Assembly: GCF_900406815.1 (NCBI RefSeq)
Contig: NZ_OVCN01000005.1
Coordinates: 114,448-178,447 of the forward strand
Length of the DNA: 64,000 nt
Reading direction: 5' to 3'
DNA from: Acinetobacter haemolyticus
GTDB taxonomy: Bacteria > Pseudomonadota > Gammaproteobacteria > Pseudomonadales > Moraxellaceae
In this document: piece by piece, positions 36,118 to 48,801 of the stretch
Position numbering within the stretch: position 1 is the stretch's first letter
How the letters are laid out: each line of letters opens with the position of its first letter
The notes under the pieces: generated by a model
The model's database searches: none
Told to the model about the DNA's origin: nothing
What the model saw: only the letters and a program-made list of their open reading frames with translations
Program-made: the position numbers and the translations under genes

Positions 36118-36753
36118 TTAATCTTTTTGGACACTACCAAAAATCTTATCACCTGCATCCCCCAGCCCTGGGACAATATAACCGTCTTCATTAAGACCCT
36201 GGTCAATTGAAGCGGTATATAAACGCACATCAGGATGCGCAGCTTCAACCTTGGCAACTCCCTCAGGTGCAGCCACTAAAACCATCACACGAATATCTTT
36301 ACAGCCACTTGCTTTCAAAACATCAATCGCAGCAATCAATGAATTGCCTGTTGCAAGCATAGGGTCGATAATCATTGCCAAACGGTTCGCCACATCTGGT
36401 ACAAGTTTCTTGTAGTAAGTACGTACCTCTAGCGTTTCCTCATCGCGTTCTAAGCCCAGTACACTGACTTTAGCACTTGGAATCAGATTCAAAACACCTT
36501 CAAGCATACCAATGCCTGCACGTAAAATCGGAACAATGGTAATTTTCTTTCCAGCGATACGCTGTGTAGCAACTTTCCCTGCCCACCCATCAATTTCATG
36601 ATCAACTACGGGCAAATCCTTTGTCGCCTCATAGGTCAATAACATTGTGACCTCTTGTGCCAATTCACGAAAGTTCTTGGTGCTAATGTCTGAACGACGT
36701 AATAAACCAAGTTTATGGCGAATAAGCGGATGACGAATTTCTTGGATCGACAC
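36118..36753 (-). CDS. upp: Uracil phosphoribosyltransferase
   Basis: 211 residues from a GTG at 36753. This start gives [20 protein letters not shown], the canonical N terminus; the in-frame ATG at 36828 adds 25 unrelated residues that overlap the nuoN terminator. The PRPP-binding motif [14 protein letters not shown] is present. It makes UMP from uracil and PRPP. Monocistronic. Confidence 0.95.
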   Translation of the reverse strand: MSIQEIRHPLIRHKLGLLRRSDISTKNFRELAQEVTMLLTYEATKDLPVVDHEIDGWAGKVATQRIAGKKITIVPILRAGIGMLEGVLNLIPSAKVSVLGLERDEETLEVRTYYKKLVPDVANRLAMIIDPMLATGNSLIAAIDVLKASGCKDIRVMVLVAAPEGVAKVEAAHPDVRLYTASIDQGLNEDGYIVPGLGDAGDKIFGSVQKD

Positions 36754-36814
36754 GAGTAAGTACCTAGCTAATATAAATCTTCGACTATTATAAAGTGTTT
36801 TTTTACTATTCAAT

Positions 36815-36844
36815 AAAAAAGCCCCCAATTTTGGAGGCTTTTTT
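36815..36844 (-). terminator. Terminator of the nuo operon
   Basis: AAAAAAGCC-CCAA/TTGG-GGC-TTTTTT stem with a two-base loop, 15 bases past the nuoN stop. It also separates upp. Confidence 0.88.
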
Positions 36845-36859
36845 GTACAAATCAGACCA

Positions 36860-38356
36860 TTAGTGTTGTTGTGACATCATAAAATGCAATGGAGACAGAA
36901 TTTCTGCTTTCAAAGCCAAGTTAATCATCGGATCTGGGTACACACCCAAGAACAAGACTAATAATGCAGCACCCAGTACCATGATACCGCCCACTTTAGT
37001 TCCCCAATGTGCATCAGCATCAATACGAGGTACATCTGGTGGTGTCATATACATGACAACCATCACACGAAGGTAATAATATAAACCAATACCACTACCC
37101 ACAACGATCATCGCTGCCAGGAACCAATGTTGAGTTGTAACTGCTGCCAACACTACCAAGAACTTACCGATAAAGCCTGCAGTTAATGGAATACCCGCAA
37201 GAGACAACATCATCACTGTTAATGTCGCAGTCAAAATCGGACGGCGCCAGAACAAACCGCGATAGTCGGCAAGACTTTGTGCCTCATCCACGTTGTTATA
37301 TGGGCTCGACATCAATGCAACAGCACCGAAGGCACCGATAGTCGTCAATACATAAGTAATCACATATACCGTAACACTGCCCAAACTTGCATAGGTCATG
37401 CTGATTAAAGCAATCAACAAATAACCAAAATGTGCAATGGATGAATAACCCAAGATACGCTTTAAATTCACTTGACGCACAGCGAGTAAGTTACCCACTA
37501 CAATCGACAATACTGCAAGAATCGTCAAAATCGTAACCAGCGATTGCTCTAAAATTGCACCTGAAGTCAACAAGTAACGAACAAATAGACCAACAGTCGC
37601 CACTTTAGCAGCCGTTGCCAAGAAAGTTGCCATTGGCGCTGGTGCACCTGCATACACATCTGGTGTCCATTTGTGGAATGGTGCAAGCGAGAGTTTGAAT
37701 GCTACAGCAAAAATAATTAATGCCAGACCCAATAACACCATTGGTTGATCAATCACAGCAAATAAATTCTGTACTGAATCATAGAATGATAACGAGCCTG
37801 TATATGCATAGATATATGCCATGCCCATCAACAACATTGCCGATGCTGTTGCTGAAAGCACGAGATATTTAATCCCTGCTTCCAACGACTGGCTACGTTG
37901 ATAGGTATACGCCAACATGCCATAAATTGGAATTGACATGAGTTCAAGGCTGATAAAGAACGCTGCATAATGAGAGCTTGCAACCAACAACATTGCACCT
38001 GCTACTGAAGACAGTAACAAGATATAAAGCTCTTCACGATTGTCTTTATAGGTCTCGATATAAGCATGAGACAAGGTACAACAAGCCAAAGCAGCAATCA
38101 AAATCAAGAATTGATAGAGCATGGTAAATGGATCAACCATAAACATGCCCATCACATTTACTGGAGCAAAACCTCCAGTAAACATGGTATATGCAATTAA
38201 AATTGCAGCAAGGTTTAAACCTACAACCGAAGTTGTCGCAATTAAATTATGGTTACGCTTGATCGCAATCAACAACATCACAACGATTGCAGTCAACGCC
38301 ACAATCATTACGGGTGCCAGTGGCATAAGCTCAGAAAAAGAAAGTGTGAAGTTCAT
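36860..38356 (-). CDS. nuoN: NADH-quinone oxidoreductase subunit N
   Basis: 498 residues with about fourteen hydrophobic helices, the antiporter-like membrane subunit N. Conserved segments include [39 protein letters not shown] and [13 protein letters not shown], which contain the charged residues of the proton channel. It is the last gene of the operon and is separated from nuoM by 3 bases. A strong terminator follows. It contributes one of the proton-pumping channels of complex I. Confidence 0.95.
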   Translation of the reverse strand: MNFTLSFSELMPLAPVMIVALTAIVVMLLIAIKRNHNLIATTSVVGLNLAAILIAYTMFTGGFAPVNVMGMFMVDPFTMLYQFLILIAALACCTLSHAYIETYKDNREELYILLLSSVAGAMLLVASSHYAAFFISLELMSIPIYGMLAYTYQRSQSLEAGIKYLVLSATASAMLLMGMAYIYAYTGSLSFYDSVQNLFAVIDQPMVLLGLALIIFAVAFKLSLAPFHKWTPDVYAGAPAPMATFLATAAKVATVGLFVRYLLTSGAILEQSLVTILTILAVLSIVVGNLLAVRQVNLKRILGYSSIAHFGYLLIALISMTYASLGSVTVYVITYVLTTIGAFGAVALMSSPYNNVDEAQSLADYRGLFWRRPILTATLTVMMLSLAGIPLTAGFIGKFLVVLAAVTTQHWFLAAMIVVGSGIGLYYYLRVMVVMYMTPPDVPRIDADAHWGTKVGGIMVLGAALLVLFLGVYPDPMINLALKAEILSPLHFMMSQQH

Positions 38357-38359
38357 GAT

Positions 38360-39958
38360 TTATTGCATCTCCACATGTTCAAGTTGAGTTGCTGTCTGTT
38401 GAACGACTTCAACAACTTCTTGTACTGGCATATAACTATTTACAATCCACTGCATACTTGATTGTGAAACATCCAAGAATGTTTGTGGGTAAAGTCCTAA
38501 CCAAAGTAAGCCAACCGCACATAGCATTAAAATACTAACTTCACGAGCAGATAGATCTTTGAGTGGGCTGGTGTAGTGCTGCTGCTGTTCTGGATTCGGT
38601 ACACCAAATAGTGCTTTATGAATCAGAATCAAACCATATAGTCCAGCAAATACCAAGCTTACTGCGGCAATGATAGTGAAAGTCGGATAGGTATTGAAAG
38701 AACCCATCAGGATCAGGAATTCACCAATAAAGTTACCTAAACCTGGTACACCAACAAGTGCTGCAACAAAGAACATCAAGAAGAATGGCAAGTATTGCAG
38801 TTGACCACGTAAACCACCCATCAAACGTAAATCACGGGTATGTAAACGTTCATAGACTTGACCAGACATAATGAACAATGCAGCAGATGATAAACCATGC
38901 GCCAACATCATGATCATGAGGCCTTGGAAAGTCAGAATATTACCTGCATAAATTGCAAGTAAAATGAAACCCATGTGCGAAATAGACGTATACGCAAGTA
39001 GACGTTTCATATCTGTTTGTTGGTATGCGAGGAATGCCCCGTAGAAAATACCAATCAAACCGAGAATAATCGCAATATCTGCAAATTGTGCTGATGCTGC
39101 TGGGAAGAATGGAATGACAAAACGAAGCAAACCATAAGCCGCAGTTTTAATCAAAATACCCGCTAAGTCCACAGAACCCGCAGTTGGTGCTTGCGCATGT
39201 GCATCAGGTAACCAACCATGTAATGGGAATACTGGTAATTTGACTGCAAAACCGATGAAGAAACACAACATGAAGGCATATGCAACTTCAGGCGGTAAAC
39301 GATGTGCTACAGCCATAAGATAGTTGTAATCAAAACCAATCATGCCTGTCATCAAATATCCATAAACCACAAGGCCTAGGATACCGATCAACATAATTAA
39401 ACCAGCAATTTGGGTATACAAGAAGAACTTGGTTGCAGCATAAACACGTGAACGACCATTCGAACCTTTATGACCCCATAACGCAATCAAGAAATAGATT
39501 GGTACGAGCATCATCTCCCAGAAGAAGAAGAATAAGAATAAGTCAATCGCTAAGAATACACCGATCACCCCACCTAAACTCCAAAGGAGGTTTAAGTGGA
39601 AGAAACCAACATTCTTTTGAATCTCACCCCAAGAGCAACCTACAGCAAGCACACCAAGTAACGCTGTTAATAACACCATCAGTAGTGATAAACCATCTAC
39701 TGCAAGGTGAATGCTAATACCTAAGGTTTGAATCCAAGGAAGATAAAACTCTGCAGCCCATGATGGCGTTTGGCCACCCATACTGTAGCTGAAAGTACCA
39801 TTTTGCCAGAGAGCTATACCCAAACCAAAGGTGATGAGCATACCAATTAAGGCAATCCAACGCGGTAATTGTTGGTCGAATTTATCAACCAACCAACAAA
39901 TGAAACCAGCAATGAAAGGAACTAAAATCAGTGCGGGTAAAATTAAATTGTTTTCCAT
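38360..39958 (-). CDS. nuoM: NADH-quinone oxidoreductase subunit M
   Basis: About 532 residues from MENNLILPALILVPFIAGF at 39958, which has GGGGA six bases upstream; an ATG 15 bases earlier lacks one. About fourteen membrane helices; the conserved Glu in FFFFWEMMLVPIYFL, KLPVFPLHGWLPDAHAQAPT and GMGSxxx-like C terminus identify NuoM. It is an antiporter-like proton-pumping subunit. One base separates it from nuoL. Confidence 0.95.
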   Translation of the reverse strand: MENNLILPALILVPFIAGFICWLVDKFDQQLPRWIALIGMLITFGLGIALWQNGTFSYSMGGQTPSWAAEFYLPWIQTLGISIHLAVDGLSLLMVLLTALLGVLAVGCSWGEIQKNVGFFHLNLLWSLGGVIGVFLAIDLFLFFFFWEMMLVPIYFLIALWGHKGSNGRSRVYAATKFFLYTQIAGLIMLIGILGLVVYGYLMTGMIGFDYNYLMAVAHRLPPEVAYAFMLCFFIGFAVKLPVFPLHGWLPDAHAQAPTAGSVDLAGILIKTAAYGLLRFVIPFFPAASAQFADIAIILGLIGIFYGAFLAYQQTDMKRLLAYTSISHMGFILLAIYAGNILTFQGLMIMMLAHGLSSAALFIMSGQVYERLHTRDLRLMGGLRGQLQYLPFFLMFFVAALVGVPGLGNFIGEFLILMGSFNTYPTFTIIAAVSLVFAGLYGLILIHKALFGVPNPEQQQHYTSPLKDLSAREVSILMLCAVGLLWLGLYPQTFLDVSQSSMQWIVNSYMPVQEVVEVVQQTATQLEHVEMQ

Positions 39959-39959
39959 T

Positions 39960-41855
39960 TTATTTCCCCACAACCTGAATCACGATCAAGATCATCAACA
40001 ACACCACGATACCGAGTGACATGCTTGATGCGTATTCACGCAATGAACCTGTTTGACGCGCGCTTGTAAAGCTATTACCACCCTTCACAATCGCAGGCAA
40101 TACCAGCCATAAACCATCAACAGGATCACGACCTAAGATTTTTGCAATAAACAAATATGGTTTTACAAACACGATGTCATACAAAGCATCAAAACCGAAT
40201 GCTGTACGGCAGATATGCGCTAAACCTGCACCCAAAGAACTTTGAGCAAACGACTTGACAGCACCATAAGCAAAAGCAAACAGGAAAATACCTACGGCTA
40301 AACCAGCCAATGCAATCCCAACTGCTTTTAATTCAACACCATGCTGTAAATGCGCGAGAGCTTCAGTCATGGCAAACGCAGGAATACCAGCTTGATTTAA
40401 AATACCGATAACTGGCGCTTGTAATAACGCACCCACACCTGTTGAAAGTACAGCAAGAATAGCAAGTGGAGCCCAGTAAGTTGCGCCTTTGATTGGGTGA
40501 TATGCAGTCTTTTCTTCGCCAAAGAATACGATCCAAATTAAACGGAAAGTATAGATAGATGTTAAGAAAGCACCCGCAACACCGACCCAGAACAAGGTAC
40601 CAAAGGTTTCAATACCTGTGGTATGACCATGTGCCCAAACTTGCCATAAAATCGCATCTTTAGAGAAGAAGCCTACTGTCAAGAATGGAATTGCAGCTAA
40701 GGCACCGCCACCAATCGCGAAGCAAGCAAATAAGAATTTGTTATGCTTGAACAGACCACCCATCTTGAAAATGTTTTGTTCATGATGGTACGCCAAAATG
40801 ACAGCACCTGAAGACAAGAACAATAACGCTTTGAAGAATGCGTGAGTCAACATATGGAACAAACCAGCTTGGTACGCTTCAGCACCCACTGCCATAAACA
40901 TATAACCGAGCTGACTCATGGTTGAGTAAGCCAAGATACGTTTGATATCGGTTTGAACTAATGCAGCAAAACCAGCAACCAATAAAGTCACAGCACCTGT
41001 AATTGAAATGAATTGCATTACTTCTGGTGCCATCTCCATTACAGAGAACATACGGCAGCATAAGTACACACCCGCTGTAACCATCGTTGCAGCGTGGATC
41101 AATGCCGATACTGGTGTCGGACCAGCCATCGCATCTGCTAACCAAGTTTGTAATGGAATTTGTGCTGATTTACCTGCCGCGCCCAAGAACAACATCAATG
41201 CTGTCCAGATCGACAATGATGAGCTTTGTGTCATTACAGCTGCTGCATTTTCAACAATGTACTGAGTATTCAAAGTACCAAATTGTTGATAGAGCAAGAA
41301 CAATGCGATGAGTAAAAATACATCACCTACACGTGTTACTGTAAATGCCTTGATTGCTGCCCAACCATTTGCAGGATTTGAGTAGTAGAAACCAATCAGT
41401 AAGTAAGAGCACAGACCTACACCTTCCCAACCCAAGAACAATAACGCCAAGTTATCGCCCAATACCAACAACAACATGCTGGCAACAAATAGGTTAAAGT
41501 AAGAGAAGAAACGGGCATAGTCCTCTTCACCACGCATATACCAAGATGCGAAAATGTGAATCAGGAAGCCCACCCCTGTGACCATTCCCATCATAATCAG
41601 GGAAAGACCATCCAACTGTAAACTAATGCCAGGTGCGAAACCACCGACATTGAACCATGTCCATAAATGCTGAACAAATACAGTATCGCCGCTATTGGTA
41701 AATGCTAAACCTGCAATTAATGCAAATAAAGCAGATAGACCCACTGAACCGACACCAATGATGGCTGCAACATTTTCAGAGAGCTTATTACGACCTGCCG
41801 CTAAAAGGATAAAACCAATGAGCGGGAATAAAATAGTTAAATATAAGGTACTCAT
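39960..41855 (-). CDS. nuoL: NADH-quinone oxidoreductase subunit L
   Basis: 631 residues, the longest of the antiporter-like subunits. [46 protein letters not shown] and the C-terminal lateral helix region are diagnostic. NuoL carries one proton channel and a long helix along the membrane arm. Its start overlaps the nuoK stop by 4 bases (ATGA), which suggests translational coupling. Confidence 0.96.
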   Translation of the reverse strand: MSTLYLTILFPLIGFILLAAGRNKLSENVAAIIGVGSVGLSALFALIAGLAFTNSGDTVFVQHLWTWFNVGGFAPGISLQLDGLSLIMMGMVTGVGFLIHIFASWYMRGEEDYARFFSYFNLFVASMLLLVLGDNLALLFLGWEGVGLCSYLLIGFYYSNPANGWAAIKAFTVTRVGDVFLLIALFLLYQQFGTLNTQYIVENAAAVMTQSSSLSIWTALMLFLGAAGKSAQIPLQTWLADAMAGPTPVSALIHAATMVTAGVYLCCRMFSVMEMAPEVMQFISITGAVTLLVAGFAALVQTDIKRILAYSTMSQLGYMFMAVGAEAYQAGLFHMLTHAFFKALLFLSSGAVILAYHHEQNIFKMGGLFKHNKFLFACFAIGGGALAAIPFLTVGFFSKDAILWQVWAHGHTTGIETFGTLFWVGVAGAFLTSIYTFRLIWIVFFGEEKTAYHPIKGATYWAPLAILAVLSTGVGALLQAPVIGILNQAGIPAFAMTEALAHLQHGVELKAVGIALAGLAVGIFLFAFAYGAVKSFAQSSLGAGLAHICRTAFGFDALYDIVFVKPYLFIAKILGRDPVDGLWLVLPAIVKGGNSFTSARQTGSLREYASSMSLGIVVLLMILIVIQVVGK

Positions 41856-42160
41856 CCGCGCATCTCACTAGCAGCATCTACATCCAAGTGATGGAAGCGA
41901 TGATAGAACTGAAGGACGATCGCTAGGCCGATACATGCCTCTGCCGCAGCCAAGGTCAGGATCAAGATAAACATCACTTGACCATCTGGTTGCACCCAAG
42001 CACTACCTGCCAAGACGAATGCTAATGCAGCAGCATTCATCATGACTTCAAGACTCATTAACATAAATAGTAGATTGCGTCGCACCATTACACCGTAAAA
42101 ACCCAGTGCAAAAAGAATGGTTGCAACAATCAAACCATGTTCTAAAGGGATGTGTCCCAT
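41852..42160 (-). CDS. nuoK: NADH-quinone oxidoreductase subunit K
   Basis: 102 residues, three membrane helices, [16 protein letters not shown] containing the conserved channel Glu. The start overlaps the nuoJ stop by one base. NuoK lies between NuoJ and NuoN in the membrane arm. Length equals the family's usual 100. Confidence 0.96.
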   Translation of the reverse strand: MGHIPLEHGLIVATILFALGFYGVMVRRNLLFMLMSLEVMMNAAALAFVLAGSAWVQPDGQVMFILILTLAAAEACIGLAIVLQFYHRFHHLDVDAASEMRG

Positions 42161-42681
42161 TATTCTTTTTCCTCTTCTGCACCTGGCTCACGTTTACCTA
42201 AATGGAATGCTGCAACCAATGCTGCAAGCAATAACATCGCGGCAACTTCTACCAATAATAGATAATGCGTAAATAGAGCCTGCCCAACTGCTTTAGGACC
42301 AACCACCTCACGCCCCATTACTGCACCTGAAGTGGTGTAATCACTGCCCAGCATCCACACGAGGATCAAGCCCATAAGGAAGCTCATCAATGCAGGAAAT
42401 GCCCATGCATCCGAAGTCAGCCATTTGCTTTCTTGTTCTACAGTGTCCTGTCCGAGATTTAACATCATGACCACGAAGACGAATAAGACCATGATCGCAC
42501 CGGCATAAACGATGATTTCAAGTGCGCCTGCAAATGGCGCACCAACGATCATGAAAATACCCGCCACAGCAAGTAAGGATACGATTAAGCTCAATAGTGC
42601 ATGCACAGGATTTGTATTCGTCACAACACGGATGGTTGAAACAATGGCCACAAGAGCCATCAAATAAAATGGCCACATCAT
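42160..42681 (-). CDS. nuoJ: NADH-quinone oxidoreductase subunit J
   Basis: 173 residues with five membrane helices; [19 protein letters not shown] is the hallmark, containing the pi-bulge helix. The start overlaps the nuoI stop by 4 bases. The C terminus is charged ([12 protein letters not shown]). It lines the junction between quinone site and proton channels. Confidence 0.95.
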   Translation of the reverse strand: MMWPFYLMALVAIVSTIRVVTNTNPVHALLSLIVSLLAVAGIFMIVGAPFAGALEIIVYAGAIMVLFVFVVMMLNLGQDTVEQESKWLTSDAWAFPALMSFLMGLILVWMLGSDYTTSGAVMGREVVGPKAVGQALFTHYLLLVEVAAMLLLAALVAAFHLGKREPGAEEEKE

Positions 42682-43220
42682 GGTAATAAGCTCCGTACAT
42701 CAACTGGCGCACTTTCTTTTTGCGCTTGACCTTTGTCTTTACCTGTCACAGCCATACCAGTCACGCGGTAGAAGTTATAGTCTGGATATTTACCTGTACC
42801 AGAAATGAGCAAGTTTTCTTTCTCATACACCAAATCCTGACGTACATATTCTGCAAGTTCAAAATCAGGTGTCATCTGGATCGCAGTCGTTGGACATGCT
42901 TCTTCACACATACCGCAGAAAATGCAACGTGAGAAGTTAATACGGAAAAACTCTGGATACCAACGTCCATCTTCTTTTTCCGCTTTTTGTAATGAAATAC
43001 AGCCAACTGGACATGCAACCGCACATAGGTTACACGCCACACAACGCTCTTCACCATCTGGATCACGCGTTAAGATGATACGACCACGAAAGCGTGGAGG
43101 CACAATTTGTTCAGCTGGTACTTCTGGATATAAAATCGTGTCACGTTTACGTGTTGCATGGCTGAACACCATCCACAACGAACGTACAATCGATCCAAAT
43201 CCAGCTAGAATTTTATACAT
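42678..43220 (-). CDS. nuoI: NADH-quinone oxidoreductase subunit I
   Basis: 180 residues with two 4Fe-4S motifs, [15 protein letters not shown] and [14 protein letters not shown], which hold clusters N6a and N6b. It passes electrons toward N2 in NuoB. Soluble and on the cytoplasmic side. The start follows nuoH by 18 bases and its stop overlaps the nuoJ start. Confidence 0.96.
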   Translation of the reverse strand: MYKILAGFGSIVRSLWMVFSHATRKRDTILYPEVPAEQIVPPRFRGRIILTRDPDGEERCVACNLCAVACPVGCISLQKAEKEDGRWYPEFFRINFSRCIFCGMCEEACPTTAIQMTPDFELAEYVRQDLVYEKENLLISGTGKYPDYNFYRVTGMAVTGKDKGQAQKESAPVDVRSLLP

Positions 43221-43238
43221 TTTGTACTCCCTGCTGTC

Positions 43239-44255
43239 CTAGGCCTGATTCATCAGAATCACAGCACCAGTCACTAACAAGTTGACCAACGCCAATGGCA
43301 AACAAACTTTCCAACCAAAATTCATCACTTGGTCATAACGTGGACGCATCAATGAACCACGTGCCAAGACAAACATCATTACAAAGAATGCTGTTTTAAT
43401 TACGAACCAAAAAACTGGCGGAACAAATGGAATTTCTAAGTTAAATGGTGCAAGCCATCCGCCGAAGAATAAAGTCACGATTAATGCTGAGATCAATACC
43501 ACGTTGACATATTCTGCAACGAAGAACATCCCCCACTTCATACCACCATATTCAACATGGTAACCTTCTGCCAACTCTTGCTCAGCTTCAGGTTGGTCAA
43601 ATGGATGACGGTGCGTTACCGCAACACCAGCAACCACAAAGATCAAGAAACCTAAGAATTGTGGGATGATGAACCACATATCACGTTGTGCTTCAACAAT
43701 CTCACGTAGGTTGAATGAACCTGCAATCGCCACCACACCCATCAACGAAATACCCAAGAACACTTCGTAAGAAATGGTTTGTGCCGCTGAACGAAGACCA
43801 CCAAGCAATGAGTATTTGTTATTCGATGCCCAACCACCAAATAGCACTGCGTAGACTGCAATACCCGCCATTGCCATAAAGAACAATAGACCGATACTCA
43901 TATCTGCAACACCCAACATTGGGCTCACAGGAATGACCATAAAGGAAAGTACCGCAGTTGCCATCGCAACTGCTGGTGCTAAACGGAAAGTCAACTTATC
44001 AGCAAACTTTGGTGTCCAGTCCTCTTTGAACATGATCTTGAGCATGTCGGCAACGATCTGGAACATACCTCCAGGGCCAACACGGTTTGGACCATAACGG
44101 TCTTGCCATAATGCCAACAGACGACGCTCAATAAACGACATCAACGCAGCAACCAATACCACCACAAGCAAGATCACAATGGCTTGAATCACTGAGTAGG
44201 CAATCGGCCAGTTCTCAGCCCAAAGTGGCGTTTGACGTATAATTTCTTGATTCAT
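43239..44255 (-). CDS. nuoH: NADH-quinone oxidoreductase subunit H
   Basis: 338 residues with eight membrane helices. [21 protein letters not shown] and [23 protein letters not shown] are signatures of the quinone-binding cavity. NuoH closes the quinone site with NuoB and NuoD. It is separated from nuoG by 3 bases. Confidence 0.96.
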   Translation of the reverse strand: MNQEIIRQTPLWAENWPIAYSVIQAIVILLVVVLVAALMSFIERRLLALWQDRYGPNRVGPGGMFQIVADMLKIMFKEDWTPKFADKLTFRLAPAVAMATAVLSFMVIPVSPMLGVADMSIGLLFFMAMAGIAVYAVLFGGWASNNKYSLLGGLRSAAQTISYEVFLGISLMGVVAIAGSFNLREIVEAQRDMWFIIPQFLGFLIFVVAGVAVTHRHPFDQPEAEQELAEGYHVEYGGMKWGMFFVAEYVNVVLISALIVTLFFGGWLAPFNLEIPFVPPVFWFVIKTAFFVMMFVLARGSLMRPRYDQVMNFGWKVCLPLALVNLLVTGAVILMNQA

Positions 44256-44258
44256 GAA

Positions 44259-46943
44259 TTACACTCCTACCGCCACAGAAACAGGCTCTGCCAATGAAAC
44301 TGTTGGTGCTAAGCCAATTGGATAACCAATATAACCTGTTGGTAAATATTCAATCACTTGTACAGGTAAGCTAATGCTGGTTTCGCCAGCTTTTACCGTA
44401 ATACGTTGACCATCTTGAACATTTAAACGTGTCGCATCTTGCTCACCGACCGCAAACATTGCTTCAGGAATACGAGATTCCATTGCTGGTGTTTTAATGG
44501 TGAATTCACCAGAACCAAAGATATGGTGCATAGGTACAAGACGGAAGCTTTCAGGGTTCACCACAACAGCAGTTGGTGCAACATAGCTACGTGCAGGACG
44601 TTTTGCTAAATGATCAAAAAGACGAACACCAGAATCACCACCTTTTAAGTGACCACCCACTTCATCTTGGTATTTGTTCCAAGCTTGAGGTGAGTTCCAA
44701 CCCGCTGACCATGCGAAAGGCACCAATGAAGACGCTGTTTGATTACCGACATAACCTTCCATTGAGAAGGTTAATGCTGAATCAGGATCAGTTGGTTGTT
44801 TAGGCTCATGAACAGATAATGGTGCACGCATTGCGGTACGACCAGAATAACGACGTGGTTCACGCGCAATTTTTAAACCATGGATACGATAGCCAGCATC
44901 TGGTGCAACATCTTGAATCGCTTCAAGCACAGGAACATTTTTCACGATGTCATCAATCACATCATCAAGAAGTGTCCAATCTACAGCTTTACCTTTGAGA
45001 CCTGTCTCAACGGCATGTAACCAACGCCAAGATTCTTTGATTGCATATTCAGGCTTGTAGTAGCTTGGGTCATACACTTGATAGAAGCGTTGTGCACGTC
45101 CTTCTTGACTGACTACAGTTCCGTCACCTTCCGCAAAACTGGCAGCAGAAAGAACAATATCTGCAAGTTTCAAGGTTTCAGTTTCGCTGTGATCCAATAC
45201 AATCACAGTTTCAGCTTTATCCAATGCAGCTTTGACTTGAGCAACTGGGATACGACGAGTTAAGTCATTTTCAACTACAACCACTGCATCATAATCTTGT
45301 GCAAACGCTTGTTCTAAGCTTAAGCCACCGAATAATGCTAAGCCCATTGAGTTCACTTCAGGAACTGTCAATGATAAGCCCGCATTTTCACCTAGATTCT
45401 GAGCAAGTTGTGCAGCAGCTTCCATAATTGCTGGATCTTGTAAGCTGGTACCAGAGATAATCAATGGCTTTTTCGCAGCTTTTAAGGTATCAGCAATGGT
45501 TTGTGCAAATGCTTTTGCGTCATCATCAAGACCAGATACTGTTTCACCTTTCACAGCAGCAGCAACCGCAAAACCTAAACGTGCAATATCGTTTGGAGAA
45601 GCAACCACTTCACCTGTTGCCACATCCGCTAAACGCGTTTGTGTTGCAGCAAGAATATAAATCGGTGATTTTGCTTCTTGACCAATACGTTGTACAGGTT
45701 CTGCTAACCAGTCAGGTGTACGCGTTTTAGCAGCCATTTCTTTCGCTTTATTTTTCGCAGCTTGGCGAACCGACAAAGCCATACGTGGTGCTGTTTGCGT
45801 TAAGTCTTCACCCAAGATCAACACGGCATCATAGCTTTCAATTTCACGCATGTTCGGGTTATAGATACCCTCTGTTTGCATGATAGATGCAGCTAACTCC
45901 ACCAAGTTCTGCTCTTTTTGAGACATACCTGTTGAATAGTTATCTTGACCAACAAGTTGGCGAAGTGCGTAGTTTGATTCCAAGCTTGCGCGAGGAGAAC
46001 CAATACCTAAAACTTTTTTACCTTTAAGCTGCGCAATGACTTGATCAAGTGCCTGATCAACACTCACGGTTGCTACAGTTTCACCATTACGGAATTGAGG
46101 TTGACGCGGACGATCTTCACGATTGACATAACCCGTACCAAAACGACCTTTATCACAAAGGAAGTATTGATTGACTGAACCATTAAAACGGTTTTCAACA
46201 CGACGGATTTCGCCATAACGCTCACCCGGAGAAATGTTACAGCCAGAAGAGCAACCAAAGCAGACACTTGGCGCATACTGCATGTCCCACTTACGGTTAT
46301 AGCGTGCTGAATGTGTCTTATCAGTAAACACACCTGTTGGACAGACTTCTGTCAAGTTACCAGAGAATTCTGATTCTAAAGTACCCGACTCTGGACGACC
46401 AAAGTAAACACGTGAAGCATTGGCATACACACCAAAGTCTGTACCGCCTGCATAGTCTTTGTAGTAACGCACACAACGATAACATGCGATACAACGGTTC
46501 ATCTCATGCGCAATAAACGAACCTAACTCTTGGTTATGATGGGTACGTTTAGTAAAGCGATAGCGACGACGATCATGCTGTGTCATCACCGTCATATCTT
46601 GTAAATGACAGTGACCACCTTCTTCACAAACTGGACAGTCATGTGGGTGGTTCGTCATCAAGAATTCAACAATCGATGCACGAAACTCTGTTGCTTCTTT
46701 ATCTTCAATCGAAATATAAGTATTGTCAGCGGCTGGTGTCATACAAGACATCACCAAACGCCCACGTGTGTCCTCAGGATTCGCGTATTGAGTTACCGCA
46801 CATTGACGACAAGAACCAACAGAACCTAAGGATGGGTGCCAACAAAAATACGGGATATCGATGCCAAGGCTAAGACATGCTTGTAGCAAGTTTTCTGAGC
46901 CGTTGACTTCATACGATTTTCCATCGACATGAATTGTAGCCAT
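44259..46943 (-). CDS. nuoG: NADH-quinone oxidoreductase subunit G
   Basis: 894 residues. The N terminus has the 2Fe-2S ferredoxin-type motif CxxxxxxxxxxCRQCAV (residues about 34-49), then [11 protein letters not shown] and [11 protein letters not shown] for further clusters, and [10 protein letters not shown] for the extra cluster of this class. The C-terminal half is a molybdopterin-oxidoreductase-like domain that has lost its cofactor role. It links NuoF and NuoI. It begins 11 bases after nuoF. Confidence 0.94.
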   Translation of the reverse strand: MATIHVDGKSYEVNGSENLLQACLSLGIDIPYFCWHPSLGSVGSCRQCAVTQYANPEDTRGRLVMSCMTPAADNTYISIEDKEATEFRASIVEFLMTNHPHDCPVCEEGGHCHLQDMTVMTQHDRRRYRFTKRTHHNQELGSFIAHEMNRCIACYRCVRYYKDYAGGTDFGVYANASRVYFGRPESGTLESEFSGNLTEVCPTGVFTDKTHSARYNRKWDMQYAPSVCFGCSSGCNISPGERYGEIRRVENRFNGSVNQYFLCDKGRFGTGYVNREDRPRQPQFRNGETVATVSVDQALDQVIAQLKGKKVLGIGSPRASLESNYALRQLVGQDNYSTGMSQKEQNLVELAASIMQTEGIYNPNMREIESYDAVLILGEDLTQTAPRMALSVRQAAKNKAKEMAAKTRTPDWLAEPVQRIGQEAKSPIYILAATQTRLADVATGEVVASPNDIARLGFAVAAAVKGETVSGLDDDAKAFAQTIADTLKAAKKPLIISGTSLQDPAIMEAAAQLAQNLGENAGLSLTVPEVNSMGLALFGGLSLEQAFAQDYDAVVVVENDLTRRIPVAQVKAALDKAETVIVLDHSETETLKLADIVLSAASFAEGDGTVVSQEGRAQRFYQVYDPSYYKPEYAIKESWRWLHAVETGLKGKAVDWTLLDDVIDDIVKNVPVLEAIQDVAPDAGYRIHGLKIAREPRRYSGRTAMRAPLSVHEPKQPTDPDSALTFSMEGYVGNQTASSLVPFAWSAGWNSPQAWNKYQDEVGGHLKGGDSGVRLFDHLAKRPARSYVAPTAVVVNPESFRLVPMHHIFGSGEFTIKTPAMESRIPEAMFAVGEQDATRLNVQDGQRITVKAGETSISLPVQVIEYLPTGYIGYPIGLAPTVSLAEPVSVAVGV

Positions 46944-46954
46944 AGTCGAATTCC

Positions 46955-48283
46955 TTAAACCTGTTCTACATCACGAGTTGCTGCATGGGTACTTACCTTT
47001 GCTTCAAACTCATGACGGAAATATTTTAATGCGCCCATCAGTGGCTCCATCGCACCAGGTGCGTGGGCACAGAAAGTCTTACCAATCCACAACTTTTTAG
47101 TAAGTTCAGAGAGATGTTGAATATCCTCCATCTTCCCTTCACCATTTTCGAGTGCTTTCAGTGCTTTAACAGCCCACGGTAAACCATCACGACATGGTGT
47201 GCAGAAACCACAAGACTCACGCGCAAAGAATTCTTCTAGATTACGGGTCGCTGAAACCATACATTGCGTTTCATCTACCACCATCAACAGACATGTTCCT
47301 AAACGAGAACCTGCCTTCATGATGCTTTCAGCATCCATTGGCAAGTCAATATGTTCAGCAGCCAAGAAATCTGTTGATGCGCCGCCCGGTAACCATGCTT
47401 TCAGTGTTAAACCATCACGCATACCACCCGCATGATCTTCAATTACTTCACGCGCTGTTGTACCAAATGGCAATTCCCAAAGCCCAGGGAACTTCACCTT
47501 ACCTGATGCACCGTAAATCTTAGTTCCAGGATCTTTAGACTTGTGTGCAGACAAGTTGATGTACCATTCAGGTCCACGCAACATAATCGCAGGCAAGTTA
47601 TTGTAGGTTTCAACGTTGTTGACAATCGTCGGACGACCCCATGCACCCGCAACTTGTGGGAATGGTGGTTTAGTACGTGGATTGGCACGGCGACCTTCAA
47701 GTGAATTAATCAATGCGGTTTCTTCACCACAGATATAACGACCTGCACCCGTGTGAACATGCATTTCAAAGTTCCAGCCCGTACCGAGGATATTTTCACC
47801 TAAGTAACCTTTGGCACGGATTTGCTCTAATGCTTCATTTAGGTATTGAGCAGCTTCGATATATTCACCACGAATGAAGATATAACCATGCGTTGCTTCT
47901 AAGGTATAACCTGCAATCAACATCCCCTCGATCAATTGATGAGGAAGTTTTTCCATCAACAAACGGTCTTTGAAGGTACCTGGCTCCATTTCATCGGCAT
48001 TACAGATCAAATAGCGAGGACCAGAATTATCATTTGGCGCCATCAATGACCATTTAATACCCGCAGGGAAACCTGCACCACCACGGCCTTTAACCGTCGC
48101 AGCTTTAATGACTTCAAGTACATCTTTTGGTGGCATGCTGAGTGCTTTTTTAAAGCCTGCATAACCTTCAAGTGCTTCGTAGTCATCAGCATTGCGTACT
48201 GCATCTTGCTTACTCAAACGCCAAGTCAGCGGATGAGTTTCTGGATTACCGTCGCCATAAATTGGTTTTGGTTCAGTATTCAT
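46955..48283 (-). CDS. nuoF: NADH-quinone oxidoreductase subunit F
   Basis: 442 residues. FMN/NADH-binding segments [15 protein letters not shown] and the C-terminal [12 protein letters not shown], which carries three of the four ligands of cluster N3, are present. It oxidises NADH. The start overlaps the nuoE stop by four bases. Confidence 0.96.
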   Translation of the reverse strand: MNTEPKPIYGDGNPETHPLTWRLSKQDAVRNADDYEALEGYAGFKKALSMPPKDVLEVIKAATVKGRGGAGFPAGIKWSLMAPNDNSGPRYLICNADEMEPGTFKDRLLMEKLPHQLIEGMLIAGYTLEATHGYIFIRGEYIEAAQYLNEALEQIRAKGYLGENILGTGWNFEMHVHTGAGRYICGEETALINSLEGRRANPRTKPPFPQVAGAWGRPTIVNNVETYNNLPAIMLRGPEWYINLSAHKSKDPGTKIYGASGKVKFPGLWELPFGTTAREVIEDHAGGMRDGLTLKAWLPGGASTDFLAAEHIDLPMDAESIMKAGSRLGTCLLMVVDETQCMVSATRNLEEFFARESCGFCTPCRDGLPWAVKALKALENGEGKMEDIQHLSELTKKLWIGKTFCAHAPGAMEPLMGALKYFRHEFEAKVSTHAATRDVEQV

Positions 48284-48789
48284 ACATACTTCTCCAATAA
48301 CTGTTTAACTGATGATACGTCCACTAAACCGTGGGTATCTTCATCAATCATTAACGTTGGACCTTTGTCACAATTACCTAAACAGCAAATTGGGAGCAAG
48401 GTAAAACGACCATCAGCTGTAGTTTGCCCATACTGGATACCCAACTCACGTTGGAACGCTTCTGCAAGCGTTTCTGCACCCATCAAGAAACAAGCAATTG
48501 AATCACACAATAAAATTACATGACGCCCCACAGGTTGGCGGTAGATACGGTTATAGAATGTTGCTACACCTTCCAAATCCGCCACACTGATTGTCAATAA
48601 TTGCGCAATTGCATTCATTTGTGCATCATCTACCCAACCGTTACGGCGTTGTACACACTTCAATGCATCCAATGAAGCTGCACGTGGGTATGGGTAATGA
48701 CCAATGTGATGTTCAATTTCATGGATTTCATCCGCAGTCAAAATCCCTTCAACATTCACACGTGGTTTTTTATCAGTCAAAATCATCAT
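48280..48789 (-). CDS. nuoE: NADH-quinone oxidoreductase subunit E
   Basis: 169 residues. The four Cys of the N1a 2Fe-2S cluster are in [13 protein letters not shown] and [12 protein letters not shown] (CxxxxC and CxxxC spacing). It pairs with NuoF and couples to it by an ATGA overlap. The gene follows nuoCD by 12 bases. Confidence 0.95.
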   Translation of the reverse strand: MMILTDKKPRVNVEGILTADEIHEIEHHIGHYPYPRAASLDALKCVQRRNGWVDDAQMNAIAQLLTISVADLEGVATFYNRIYRQPVGRHVILLCDSIACFLMGAETLAEAFQRELGIQYGQTTADGRFTLLPICCLGNCDKGPTLMIDEDTHGLVDVSSVKQLLEKYV

Positions 48790-48801
48790 AATCGTTTACC
48801 C